The notes beneath the pieces are model-generated. The model was not told the DNA's origin. It saw only the letters and a program-made list of their open reading frames with translations, and did no database searches. Positions 15,536 to 24,512 of a stretch of 64,000 nucleotides of DNA are shown piece by piece (the stretch's first letter is position 1; each line of letters begins with the position of its first letter). Source of the DNA: Mycobacterium sp. ITM-2016-00316 (GTDB lineage Bacteria; Actinomycetota; Actinomycetes; Mycobacteriales; Mycobacteriaceae); contig NZ_CP134398.1 in the NCBI RefSeq assembly GCF_002968335.2, positions 4,092,001-4,156,000 on the forward strand, in the 5' to 3' direction. The translations under genes were made by a program, and so were the position numbers.

Positions 15536-16854
15536 CAGTTGCCTCCAGCAGACGGCGCCACGGGCGGATTACCTTGCGGCCCATAGGGTCCAGCGAAAAT
15601 GGGCGCAGCACCACCGGCCATCGGCGTGGCGACCTGCAACGGCCCACCCACCGTGCTCTGCGGCGGGGTGAACGGCAGCACCGGACCCGACGGCAGCGGT
15701 GGCGGCGGCGGCGCGGCCGGCGGCTCCCCCGGGTTGATGATCTCCGGCGGCGGCGGTTCGATACCGGTCTTGAGCGGATCGTAGGTGTAGTTCAGGTAAG
15801 GCGGATCACCCGGGGCGGGGACCAGCTCCAGACCGGACTCGCCCCAGCGCGTGCCCAGGAACAGGCTGCGCTTCAGTCGGGGAACCGTGAGGTCGATCGT
15901 GGCGAACAGGTTGTAATAGTCACCGCGGATCGCCCGATCGATGAAGCTCTGGGTGAACGGGAAATGCACCGCGTACTCCAGGACATCGGGCAGTTGCTTG
16001 CCCACATCGGCCAGCGCCTTGATGGCGGGTTCCAGGTTCTTCAGGTTCCGCACCAGATCGGCCTGCGACTCGTTGGCGAGCCGGCTCGCCGTGGTCCCGA
16101 AAGTGCCGAGCTTCTGCAGGGCCGTCACGAGTGTGGGACGTTCCTTGATCAGCACATCCATCGCGGGCGGAATCTTGTCCAGGGCCCGGGTGATGACATC
16201 CCGTTGCCCGGCGAACGTCGAGGACAACCGGTTCAGGGATTCGATCGATGCCACGATGTTGCCGCGCTGTGCATCCAGCACACCGACGAAGGTGTCCAAC
16301 CGCGTGATGAGATCCCGGATCTCGGTCTCGCGCCCACTGACGGCGGTGCTGAAGTTGTGGATCACATCGCCGATCTGGCCCAGCCCACCACCGTTGACGA
16401 CGGCCGCCAACGACGCCAGCGTCTGCTCGGTGGACGGGTACGTCGACGAGTTGTTCAGTGCGACGGTGGCTCCCGGAGGCAGCTTGCCCTCCGGGGCTTC
16501 GCCGATCGGTGGATTCAGGGCCACATGCATGGACCCGAGCAGGCTGGTCTGACCCACACTGGCCACGGCGTTGGCGGGCACCGTGACATCGGGCTTCACC
16601 GAGACCTCGACGACCGCGTGCCAGTCCCGCACGGTGAGGCTGCGCACGCTCCCCACCACGACATCGTCGATCATCACCGGCGAATTCGGCTCCAGCGTAG
16701 CCACATTCGCGATCTCCACCTGGTAGACGAGGGCATCCGCACCCCTACCGACCGCGCCCGGCAAGGGCAGCGAGTTCACGCCCTGAAACGCGCAGCCCGA
16801 GCTGGTGATCGCCACACAAGCACCGAGCGCCACGATTGATCGTCTGCCTATCAT
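15535..16854 (-). CDS. mceE: Mce family lipoprotein MceE (LprK-type)
   Basis: A 439-residue subunit whose N terminus is a lipoprotein signal: hydrophobic segment followed by the lipobox TSSGC, with the cysteine at about residue 21. Mce domain roughly residues 40-120, then coiled-coil-like helices and a short proline-rich end. ATG 16854 overlaps the mceD stop by four bases; the longer open frame upstream is rejected because it runs through mceD. MceE is the lipid-anchored member of the Mce hexamer. Confidence 0.93.
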   Translation of the reverse strand: MIGRRSIVALGACVAITSSGCAFQGVNSLPLPGAVGRGADALVYQVEIANVATLEPNSPVMIDDVVVGSVRSLTVRDWHAVVEVSVKPDVTVPANAVASVGQTSLLGSMHVALNPPIGEAPEGKLPPGATVALNNSSTYPSTEQTLASLAAVVNGGGLGQIGDVIHNFSTAVSGRETEIRDLITRLDTFVGVLDAQRGNIVASIESLNRLSSTFAGQRDVITRALDKIPPAMDVLIKERPTLVTALQKLGTFGTTASRLANESQADLVRNLKNLEPAIKALADVGKQLPDVLEYAVHFPFTQSFIDRAIRGDYYNLFATIDLTVPRLKRSLFLGTRWGESGLELVPAPGDPPYLNYTYDPLKTGIEPPPPEIINPGEPPAAPPPPPLPSGPVLPFTPPQSTVGGPLQVATPMAGGAAPIFAGPYGPQGNPPVAPSAGGN

Positions 16855-18305
16855 GCCGGTGGCATTCCTTCCGCTGGCAGCAACGGTGCATCCGGCGCCG
16901 GTGGCGGCGGTGCATCGGGTGCGGGGCCGGGTAGCGCCCCTGCCGGATTGAGCATGTCGCGCAACGAGGACGGCACATTGGGCGGCAGCACCGAGACCGG
17001 CGGTGCGCCCGGCAGCATCTGCTGTGCACCCGGCGGCGGGGTACCCGGCGGCCGGCCGGTGAACGGCGCCGGCGGTGGTGGCCCGGGGTTGTACGCCGAC
17101 AGGGTCGGCGGCAGATCCGGCGCTTCCGGCGACCCACCCGCCCCACCGGGCATCAGCCCGGGTTCGGAGTAGAGGATGTCCTCCGGTGCGGCCGAGGGCA
17201 TCAGGTAGGGCGAGATCGGGAACGGGAGGTGATTGAAGTTCAGCAACCGCAGTGCCGGACCCAGATACTGCGAGCACAGTTTCGCGGTCTCCGGCCCGGT
17301 CACATTCTCGACCGCTCCGATCGCAGAGCAGATGAACGACACCGGGTCGGAGAAGTTGTTCAGCACGAACTGGCCGACGGCGCTGCCGGTGGACGGGTTG
17401 TAGATGTTGTAGCCGTTGAGGAAAGCGTTCGGCGCGATGTGCAGGACGTTCTCCAGGTTGATCTTGTTGTCGACCAGGTTCTGGGTGACATTGGACAACC
17501 GCTGGACCTGTTCTGAGGTCTGATTGCGGCTGCCTGCCACGAAACGCTGTACCTCGGTGATCGCCACCGACAGTTCCTTGACCATCGCATCGATATCGTC
17601 CCCGCTGCCGTTGACGACGCTGGTCAGCGTGGCCAGCCGGTCCTGGAACTGCACCACCTGCTGATCACTGTTCTTCAACGCGGTGACGAACTTCTGCAAG
17701 TTCACGATGATGTCGACGATGTCGCCACTACCCTCGGCGAGCACGCGGGCCACCCCGGACAGTTCGTTGATGGTGTCGCGCAGCTTGGGGCCGTTGCCCT
17801 CCAAGGCATTTGCCGCACTATCGATGAACCTCGACACCGATGTGCCGTCGACGCCGCTCTGCGGACCGAGGTCCGTCGCGAGCCGGGTGAGCTGCGTCTT
17901 CACCTCGTCCCATTCGACGGGTACCGCGGTGCGCTCCAACGGGATCACCGCATCGTCGGGCAGTGTCGGACCACTCGACCGATAGGCCGGGGCCAGCTGT
18001 ACATAACGGGCCGCCACCAGGTTGGGCGCCACGAGCACCGCTTTCGCATCGGCGGGGACCTCGACACCGCGGTCGACCTTCAGCGTCAGCCGGGTCTGGG
18101 TGCCCTCGGGCTCGATCGACTCGATGGTGCCGACGACGACGCCGGACACCCGCACCTCATCGCCCGGGTACACACCGGTCGCGGTGGTGAACAGCGCCGA
18201 GATCGTGCGCGGCCCGAAGTACATCTCGCGGGCCAGATACGCGGCGCCGGCCACCAGGACTGCCACCACGGCGACCGCAATCACTGCCGAACGTCTACGG
18301 TTCAT
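16851..18305 (-). CDS. mceD: Mce family protein MceD
   Basis: A 484-residue Mce subunit: membrane anchor at residues 6-26, Mce domain about 34-115 (ISALFTTATGVYPGDEVRVSGVVVG), long helical segment to about 380, then a proline-rich tail (NPGPPPPAPF and similar) to the end. Start shares one base with the mceC stop. The proline tail is a usual feature of MceD proteins and may interact with the cell wall. Part of the same lipid channel as its neighbours. Confidence 0.93.
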   Translation of the reverse strand: MNRRRSAVIAVAVVAVLVAGAAYLAREMYFGPRTISALFTTATGVYPGDEVRVSGVVVGTIESIEPEGTQTRLTLKVDRGVEVPADAKAVLVAPNLVAARYVQLAPAYRSSGPTLPDDAVIPLERTAVPVEWDEVKTQLTRLATDLGPQSGVDGTSVSRFIDSAANALEGNGPKLRDTINELSGVARVLAEGSGDIVDIIVNLQKFVTALKNSDQQVVQFQDRLATLTSVVNGSGDDIDAMVKELSVAITEVQRFVAGSRNQTSEQVQRLSNVTQNLVDNKINLENVLHIAPNAFLNGYNIYNPSTGSAVGQFVLNNFSDPVSFICSAIGAVENVTGPETAKLCSQYLGPALRLLNFNHLPFPISPYLMPSAAPEDILYSEPGLMPGGAGGSPEAPDLPPTLSAYNPGPPPPAPFTGRPPGTPPPGAQQMLPGAPPVSVLPPNVPSSLRDMLNPAGALPGPAPDAPPPPAPDAPLLPAEGMPPA

Positions 18306-19387
18306 CAGCGCGAACCTCCCGGAATCCCGTTGTAGGGCAGCGGTAGCTCGGCCCGCGGACCGACATTGTCCGGCGGCTGCCCGGCGTTGACGCCGCGCCG
18401 GAAGCCGAATGCGTAGTCGATGAAGGGCTGCAGGATCTGAGCCGGTTGCAAGTTGGGCACGTAGGCGTTGTAGAACGGACCGTTCGCCAGCGTCTCGGCC
18501 TGGGACAGCATGAATTTCTTGACGTTCGGCAGTGCGTTGGAGATGTTGTCGCGGTTCTTCTCCAGCACCTCGGTCACCGCGTTCAACCGCTCCAGGGTGG
18601 GCGCCAACTGTGCCTCGTTGTCGGCGACCAGCCCGGTCAGCTGCTGTGACACCGCCGTCGTGCTGGCCAGCAGGTCGACGATGGCGCCGCGGCGGTCATC
18701 GAGGACGCCGAGCAGGTCATTGGCGTTGAGAATCAGGGTGTTCAGCTGCGTGCTGCGCTCACCGAGCACCACGGACACCTCGCTCGCACTCTTGAGCAGG
18801 GTGGCCAGATCCTCGTTGCGCCCGTTGATCGACTTTGACAGTCTGCTCAGCCCGTCGAAGGTGGGGCCCAGCTGCGGGGCGAGCTGGTCGATGGTCGCCG
18901 ACAACGTGTCCAGCGACTGATTGAGCTGGCCCGTGTCGGTGCCGGCCGTGTTGGTGGTCAGATCGCTGACCGCATCGGTGAGCGAATACGGCGAGGAGGT
19001 CCGCGATGTCGGGATGACGTCGTTCTGGCTGAGCGTTCCGCTACCCGCCGACTCCAGGGTCAGCACCCGCTCGCCCAGCAGTGACCCGGTCCGGATGTGC
19101 GCTGTGGTCTGAGAACCCACCGGGTACTTGCCCGCGGTCGTGAACTTCACCAGTGCATCACCGTTCTCCAGCGACACATCGGTGACCGACCCGATTTTGA
19201 TGCCCGACATCGTCACGTCGTTACCGATGGCGATGCCGCCGGCCTCGGTGAACAGCGCCTGATAGCGCACCGAGGTGGCCCACTGGATGAGCTTCTCCGG
19301 CTGCAGCCCGACCGAGATGACGAGCACGATCAAGACCACGCCCATGATGCCGGCCTTGACGAGATTGGCTCCGCGATACTTCAGCAT
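18305..19387 (-). CDS. mceC: Mce family protein MceC
   Basis: A 360-residue Mce subunit. ATG 19387 shares its A with the mceB stop (TGATG), so I prefer it over the ATG five codons upstream. Membrane helix at about residues 10-28, Mce domain about 38-115 (YQALFTEAGGIAIGNDVTMSGIKIGSV), then helical region with the common GERSTQLNTLILNANDLLG and DDRRGAI blocks. Forms part of the hexameric lipid conduit. Confidence 0.93.
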   Translation of the reverse strand: MLKYRGANLVKAGIMGVVLIVLVISVGLQPEKLIQWATSVRYQALFTEAGGIAIGNDVTMSGIKIGSVTDVSLENGDALVKFTTAGKYPVGSQTTAHIRTGSLLGERVLTLESAGSGTLSQNDVIPTSRTSSPYSLTDAVSDLTTNTAGTDTGQLNQSLDTLSATIDQLAPQLGPTFDGLSRLSKSINGRNEDLATLLKSASEVSVVLGERSTQLNTLILNANDLLGVLDDRRGAIVDLLASTTAVSQQLTGLVADNEAQLAPTLERLNAVTEVLEKNRDNISNALPNVKKFMLSQAETLANGPFYNAYVPNLQPAQILQPFIDYAFGFRRGVNAGQPPDNVGPRAELPLPYNGIPGGSR

Positions 19388-20412
19388 CAGGGCTCCCCGC
19401 ACCTTCCGGATTCTTGTTTGAGCATGGGGAAGACCGCCGTACGGCCTTGCAGATCGGTGACACGAATCGAGAGCCCGCAGATGTAGTACATGATCCAGCT
19501 GCCGTAGGAGCCCAGCCGCGCGAGCTTCTTGTAGTTCTCGGGGGCCTTCTGCAGACCGGCGTCGAACCCGGCCCGGCCGTCGTAGAGCAGCGGGGCCATC
19601 CGATTGAGTTGGTCCACAGTGCCTTTCAACGGCGCACGGGCCTCGGTCAGCAGGCTGGCGATCGACGACGTCCCGTTGTCCAAGGCGGTGATCGCCTCAC
19701 CGATGGGGTCGCGGTCCTGCGACAGCCCGGTGATCAGCTGCTCCAACCGGTCGATGGTCGCCGAGAACTTGTCACCGTCCTTGGCCAAGGTGTCGACCAC
19801 GCTGTTCAGATTGGTGATCAGTTCCTGGATGACCTCGTTGTTGTCGGCCAGTGTGTTCGAGAATGACGAGGTCCTGGTCATCAGCGAGCTCAGGGAGTCA
19901 CCCTGGCCCTGCAGGATCTGGATCAACGAGGTGGTGAGCGCGTTGACATCCTGGGGGTTCAGGCCCTGGATCACCGGCCGCAGGCCGCCCAGCAGCAGAT
20001 CCAGATCCAGGGCAGCGGCGGTGCGGTCCTTGGGAATCTGTGACCCCGCCGGCAGCGGCTGGGTGGATCCGGGTCCGTCGATCAGCTCAAGATAGCGATC
20101 ACCCACCAGGTTCAGATAGCGCACCGCCGCCTTGGTACCGGTGGTCAGCCCGATCGTCCGGTCGGAGTCGAACCTCACCAGCACGGAACGGTCCGGTTGC
20201 AGCGCCACCTCGTTGACGGTGCCCACCCGCACGCCGGCGACGCGCACCGAATCACCGGCTTCCAGCCGGGACGCATCGTTGAACACCGCCGAGTAACCGT
20301 TGGTGGAACCGCTGCGGTACTGACCGAATGCCATGAACAGGAACGCGGTCAGGAGCACCATCACGGCGGCGAACACCGCGAACTTGATGAGAGTGCTGGT
20401 CGCGCGCGTCAT
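19387..20412 (-). CDS. mceB: Mce family protein MceB
   Basis: A 341-residue Mce subunit with an N-terminal membrane helix (about residues 8-28) and Mce domain (about 38-115, YSAVFNDASRLEAGDSVRVAGVRVGTV). A helical region follows, and a C-terminal section with two cysteines near YYICGLSIRV and SGRCGEP. Start overlaps the mceA stop by four bases. Typical MceB length and order. Confidence 0.93.
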   Translation of the reverse strand: MTRATSTLIKFAVFAAVMVLLTAFLFMAFGQYRSGSTNGYSAVFNDASRLEAGDSVRVAGVRVGTVNEVALQPDRSVLVRFDSDRTIGLTTGTKAAVRYLNLVGDRYLELIDGPGSTQPLPAGSQIPKDRTAAALDLDLLLGGLRPVIQGLNPQDVNALTTSLIQILQGQGDSLSSLMTRTSSFSNTLADNNEVIQELITNLNSVVDTLAKDGDKFSATIDRLEQLITGLSQDRDPIGEAITALDNGTSSIASLLTEARAPLKGTVDQLNRMAPLLYDGRAGFDAGLQKAPENYKKLARLGSYGSWIMYYICGLSIRVTDLQGRTAVFPMLKQESGRCGEP

Positions 20413-21596
20413 CCCGGCTGTCCTACCTGTGTGGTGTTGCGCGGCGGACCGTCCAGCGGGCCGAACAACATCTGCTTGAGTCCGTCGGAGTTGAGCAGGA
20501 TGCCCTGGTTTCCGTACTGCCAGGGATTGGCATCGGTGTCGGTGACGAGATACTTCGCGCGGTTTCCGAATCCGATGTAGGGCAACCCCATGCAGTTGGG
20601 CCCACCCTTGGCGGCGACCTTGGGCAGGTTCTGCGGGTAGCGGTAGCGCTCGATCCCCAGCGTGAAGGCCACGTTGACCAGCACGCCCGGATCCGGCAGC
20701 GGTGGTTGGTTCTTCACGAACAACATGCCCTCGAGCGCGCAGTTGAGACCGGGGGCGTACTCGTTGAGCAGGTCGGTGGTGGGCGCCAGCAGTCGCAGCA
20801 CTTCGCTCAGCGCGGGCTGGTTGCCGCCCAGCACCTCGTTGCCGATATCTGCAAGCCCGATCATGCTGACCAGGAACGCGTCGAGGTTCTGCTCCTCGTC
20901 GATGATGCTCTGGCTGATCTGTGTCGTATTGTCCAGCGTCCGAAGCAGATCCGGTGCCGCGTCGGCGTAACCGCCGGCGACGACGGCGGTGTTCTCGATG
21001 TCCCGGGCCATATTGGGCAGGCTGGGCTCGAGCTTGGCCAGCAGCGCCTCGAAATCGCTGAGCGTCTGCCCCATCTTCTCGCCACGCCCGCCGAAGGCCG
21101 CCGACATCGCGCCCAGCGTCTCGTTCAGCTTGGCCGGGTCGATCTTGTCCAGCACCCGGGTCAGCTGCTGGAAGACCGTGTTGATCTCGACGGTGACGTG
21201 CTGGCCCTGCAGCACCTGCCCGGCGTACATCCTTGCCGCGGACGGGTCCTCGGGAGGCAGCAACTCCACGAACTTCGCCCCGAACACCGTCGAGGATGCG
21301 ATATCGGCGGTGACATTGGAGGGAATCAACTTCAGCTGCGCCGGATTGATCTCCAGCTTCAGCTCGGCTCGTCCGTCGGGCAACGCCTCGATGGTGGCAA
21401 CCTTGCCCACCTCGACGCCGTGCATCTTGACCTTGGCATCGGGGTTCATCACCAGACCGGCACGGTCCGAGATCAGGGTGACGGTCTCGCTTTTGGTGAA
21501 GTCGCCCCGGAACAACGCGACCGACAGCCCGATGATCAGCCCGATCACCACCACCGTGACCAGGCCGGCCACGGCACTCTTACTGGTTTGCTTCAT
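20409..21596 (-). CDS. mceA: Mce family protein MceA
   Basis: A 395-residue Mce subunit, the first of six. Membrane helix at about residues 9-29, Mce domain about 36-115 (ETVTLISDRAGLVMNPDAKV with KMHGVEVGKV), then a helical stretch and a C-terminal portion containing LNCALEGMLF and GPNCMGLPY. MceA proteins are key to substrate choice and host interaction in pathogens; here the likely cargo is an environmental lipid. It follows yrbEB by 12 bases. I cannot assign it to a numbered mce operon from sequence alone. Confidence 0.94.
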   Translation of the reverse strand: MKQTSKSAVAGLVTVVVIGLIIGLSVALFRGDFTKSETVTLISDRAGLVMNPDAKVKMHGVEVGKVATIEALPDGRAELKLEINPAQLKLIPSNVTADIASSTVFGAKFVELLPPEDPSAARMYAGQVLQGQHVTVEINTVFQQLTRVLDKIDPAKLNETLGAMSAAFGGRGEKMGQTLSDFEALLAKLEPSLPNMARDIENTAVVAGGYADAAPDLLRTLDNTTQISQSIIDEEQNLDAFLVSMIGLADIGNEVLGGNQPALSEVLRLLAPTTDLLNEYAPGLNCALEGMLFVKNQPPLPDPGVLVNVAFTLGIERYRYPQNLPKVAAKGGPNCMGLPYIGFGNRAKYLVTDTDANPWQYGNQGILLNSDGLKQMLFGPLDGPPRNTTQVGQPG

Positions 21597-21608
21597 CGAC
21601 CGTTGCCC

Positions 21609-22466
21609 CTAGCCCGACAGGTTGAAGTTGCCGTTGGAGCCGTAGATGGCCAGCGACACCAACAGGGTCACCGACACCACCACGACCAGTGAGGTCCGCA
21701 CCGCGTTGCCGACCGCCACCCCGACACCGGACGGTCCGCCGGTGGCGAAGAACCCGAAGTAGGTGTGGATGAACAGCACCGCCAGCGCCATCAGGATCGC
21801 CTGCAGGAACGACCACAACAGGTCGATCGGGTTGAGGAACGTGTTGAAGTAGTGCGAGTACAGCCCGCCGGACTGCCCGAACAGCACCGTGGTGGTGAAC
21901 TCACTGGCCAGGAACGACAGCACCACCGCGATCGAGTACAGCGGGGTGATCGCGATCATCCCTGCCACGATCCGGGTGGACACCAAATATTCGACCGGCC
22001 GGATCGCCATGGCCTCCAGCGCGTCGATCTCCTCGTTGATCCGCATCGCACCCAACTGCGCGGTCACACCGGCGCCGAAGGTGGCCGCCAGCCCGATCCC
22101 GGCAATCACCGGCGCTGCGATGCGCACGTTGATGAACGCCGACAAGAATCCCGTCAGCGCCTCGATACCGATATTGCCCAGGCTCGAATACCCCTGCACG
22201 GCAAGCGTGCCGCCGGTGGCCAAGGTCAAAAAGCCGACGATCACCAGCGTGCCGCCGATCATCGCCAGCGCACCGGCGCCCATCGAGATCTCGGCGATCA
22301 GCCGGATCACCTCACGCCGGTAGTGCACCGCGGCCAGCGGGATGCCCCTGACTGCGCGGGCATAGAACAGGGTGTGATCCCCCAGCGAGGCCAGCGACAC
22401 GACCGGGCGCTTGAAGCTGCGTGCCAACCGCGGATAGGTGGACTTCAGTACGGCGACGTTCCCCAT
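21609..22466 (-). CDS. yrbEB: YrbE/MlaE-family permease B
   Basis: A 285-residue integral membrane protein of the MlaE permease family with about six membrane segments. The family's conserved cytoplasmic block appears as EEIDALEAMAIRPVEYLVSTRIVAGMI, which would contact the ATPase (encoded elsewhere; no ATPase gene is in this window). With YrbEA it forms the inner-membrane part of the Mce ABC-type importer. Starts four bases after the yrbEA stop. Confidence 0.94.
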   Translation of the reverse strand: MGNVAVLKSTYPRLARSFKRPVVSLASLGDHTLFYARAVRGIPLAAVHYRREVIRLIAEISMGAGALAMIGGTLVIVGFLTLATGGTLAVQGYSSLGNIGIEALTGFLSAFINVRIAAPVIAGIGLAATFGAGVTAQLGAMRINEEIDALEAMAIRPVEYLVSTRIVAGMIAITPLYSIAVVLSFLASEFTTTVLFGQSGGLYSHYFNTFLNPIDLLWSFLQAILMALAVLFIHTYFGFFATGGPSGVGVAVGNAVRTSLVVVVSVTLLVSLAIYGSNGNFNLSG

Positions 22467-22470
22467 GAGA

Positions 22471-23286
22471 TCAGCTGTCCGTCATCTGGATACCGATGGC
22501 GGTGACCACCACGTTGACCACGAAGAGCGCCATGAAGGCGTACACCACCGTCTCGTTGACCGCGTTACCTACCGCTTTTGCACCGCCACCGCTGATCGTC
22601 AAACCCCTGTAGCAGGCGATCAATCCGGCGATCAGACCGAACAGTCCGGCCTTGACACAGGAGATGATCACCTCCGGCACCCCGGTCAGCAGCGTGATCC
22701 CGGCCGCGAACGCACCCGGGTTGACGTCCTGGACGAAGACCGAGAAGAAGTAGCCGCCCAGGATGCCGATGATCACCACCAGACTGTTGAGCAGCAGGGC
22801 CACCAAACCCGAGGCCAGCATCCGCGGCGTCACCAGACGCTGCACCGGGTTGATCCCGAGCACCTCCATGGCGTCGATCTCCTCGCGGATGGTCCGCGAT
22901 CCGAGATCCGCGCACATCGCCGTCGCACCCGCGCCGGCCACGATCAGCACCGTGACCATCGGGCCCACCTGGGTCACCGCGCCGAATGCCGCACCGGCCC
23001 CGGACAAATCCGCCGCGCCCAACTCGCGAAGCAGGATGTTCAGCGTGAACGACACCAGCACCGTGAACGGAATCGCCACCAGCAGCGTCGGTCCCAGTGC
23101 CACCTTCGCGACGAACCACGCTTGCTCCAGGAACTCACGCCAGAAGAACGGCCGCTGAAACAGATACTTGACCGCATCCGCGCTCATCGCGAACAGACCA
23201 CCCACGGCCTGCATCGGCCCCGAGGCGTTGCGCGCTATCGCGATACCCGGAGTCCACCGGTCCGGACCCTTACCTGCCATACCCAT
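22471..23286 (-). CDS. yrbEA: YrbE/MlaE-family permease A
   Basis: A 271-residue MlaE-type permease, partner of YrbEB. Conserved block EEIDAMEVLGINPVQRLVTPRMLASGL sits before the last membrane segments. ATG 23286 was taken as start because AAGGA lies six bases upstream; it overlaps the 3' end of the thiolase gene by 17 bases, so transport and catabolic genes share one transcript. Confidence 0.94.
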   Translation of the reverse strand: MGMAGKGPDRWTPGIAIARNASGPMQAVGGLFAMSADAVKYLFQRPFFWREFLEQAWFVAKVALGPTLLVAIPFTVLVSFTLNILLRELGAADLSGAGAAFGAVTQVGPMVTVLIVAGAGATAMCADLGSRTIREEIDAMEVLGINPVQRLVTPRMLASGLVALLLNSLVVIIGILGGYFFSVFVQDVNPGAFAAGITLLTGVPEVIISCVKAGLFGLIAGLIACYRGLTISGGGAKAVGNAVNETVVYAFMALFVVNVVVTAIGIQMTDS

Positions 23287-24439
23287 CGGGTCCTTCCAAG
23301 ATCGTGACTGCTGCTACTGCCGTCGGGCCGCCGACGTTGTGCGCCAACGCGACTCGGGCTCCGTCTACTTGGTTGAAGGCCTCGCCGCGCAGCTGCTGAA
23401 ACAGCTCAACGCACTGTGCCACACCGGTGGCACCCGGTGGATGCCCTTTGGACTTCAAACCTCCACTGGGATTCACCGGCAGCGCTCCCCCGACGCTGGT
23501 GACTTCCGCCTCGGCGAGTTTGTACGCGTCGAAGCGGTCAGCAAAGCCAAGATCTTCATAGCTGATCAACTCGATTCCGGTGAAGAAATCGTGGACTTCG
23601 GCGACATGAATGTCCTTAGGCGTCATATTTGCCATCCCGAAGGCCTGTTTGGCGGCCCGGACGGTCGCCGGGAAGGTGGTCAGGTCCTCTTTGTGTTGAT
23701 GCATCACCGAATCCAGCCCCAGGCCGACACCGCGGATCCACACCGGCCGGTCGGTGAAACGTTCCACCACGTCCTCGGCGGCGATCACCAGCGCGGCGGC
23801 GCCGTCGCTCTGGGGCGCACAGTCATAGACGTGGAACGGGGTGACCACCACCGGCGCCGCCATGGCCTGCTCCATGGTGATCTCAAACCGTAAGCGGGCC
23901 TTGGGGTTCGTGACCCCGTGCCGGTGGTTCTTCACGGCGATCATGGCCAGGTGTTCCCGGGTCGCCGGCGACTCGTGCAGGTAGCGGCGCACGTGCAGCG
24001 CGAATCCGGCGGGCGCCACCAGCCCCAGCGGGTAGTCCCAGGCCTTGTCGCGCGCCATCGCCTCCCACTCCCACAGCATGTCTGCCGAGGTGGTGTCGCG
24101 CAGCTTGTCCGCCCCCATGACCAGTGCCACGTCGAAGGCGCCCGAGGCGACCCCGAACAGTGCGTTACGCACCGCGTCGTTGCCGGTGGCACACGAATTC
24201 TCGACGCGTGTCACCGGGATGTCGGGTAGCCCCAACGTATCGGCGAGGATCCCCGCCGGGAATCCGTCGGCGGTACCCATCGAGCCGTACCAGGCCGCCT
24301 GGAGGTCGAACTTGTCCAGGCCCTTGTCGATGCTGTGCACACAGTCGGCGAAGGCCAGTGGCAGCAGATCCTTGAGGCCGAGCGCGAAGTGCTCACCGAA
24401 GGTGGTCATTCCCGCGCCGACGATGGCGACGTTTCTCAT
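23270..24439 (-). CDS. Thiolase-family protein (SCPx/lipid-transfer type)
   Basis: A 389-residue thiolase-fold enzyme of the SCPx/Ltp group, which cleaves beta-ketoacyl-CoA, often from branched or sterol side chains. The nucleophilic cysteine is in VENSCATGND, and the C-terminal catalytic loop reads NPSGGLKSKGHPPGATG with its histidine. The VHDFFTGIELISYEDLGF block is common to this subgroup. It has a strong GGGGAGG ribosome site. Upstream (74 bases) is an HMG-CoA-synthase-like/DUF35 protein; such thiolases often work in complex with a DUF35 partner. Directly coupled to yrbEA. Confidence 0.88.
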   Translation of the reverse strand: MRNVAIVGAGMTTFGEHFALGLKDLLPLAFADCVHSIDKGLDKFDLQAAWYGSMGTADGFPAGILADTLGLPDIPVTRVENSCATGNDAVRNALFGVASGAFDVALVMGADKLRDTTSADMLWEWEAMARDKAWDYPLGLVAPAGFALHVRRYLHESPATREHLAMIAVKNHRHGVTNPKARLRFEITMEQAMAAPVVVTPFHVYDCAPQSDGAAALVIAAEDVVERFTDRPVWIRGVGLGLDSVMHQHKEDLTTFPATVRAAKQAFGMANMTPKDIHVAEVHDFFTGIELISYEDLGFADRFDAYKLAEAEVTSVGGALPVNPSGGLKSKGHPPGATGVAQCVELFQQLRGEAFNQVDGARVALAHNVGGPTAVAAVTILEGPDGYGR

Positions 24440-24465
24440 GGCCTCCCCTCGGTGCCGCGAGGGAT

Positions 24466-24500
24466 AATATCGAATGCTTTACCGTAAAGGTGGCGATATT
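24466..24500. promoter_or_regulatory. Nested dyad operator upstream of the thiolase-mce genes
   Basis: Two inverted repeats share one centre at 24483: inner CTTTAC-C-GTAAAG (24477-24489) and outer AATATCG (24466-24472) with CGATATT (24494-24500). On the minus strand a TATTAT -10-like box lies within the outer arm. It sits between the HMG-CoA-synthase-like gene and the thiolase-yrbE-mce genes, so it could control an internal promoter of the import operon. Confidence 0.5.
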
Positions 24501-24512
24501 CGCTGAATCCGC

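Noticed and set aside
15535..17277. Long version (580 residues) of MceE
   Set aside because: The extension overlaps mceD in another frame and would bury the lipoprotein signal; ATG 16854 gives the usual start with an ATGA overlap.
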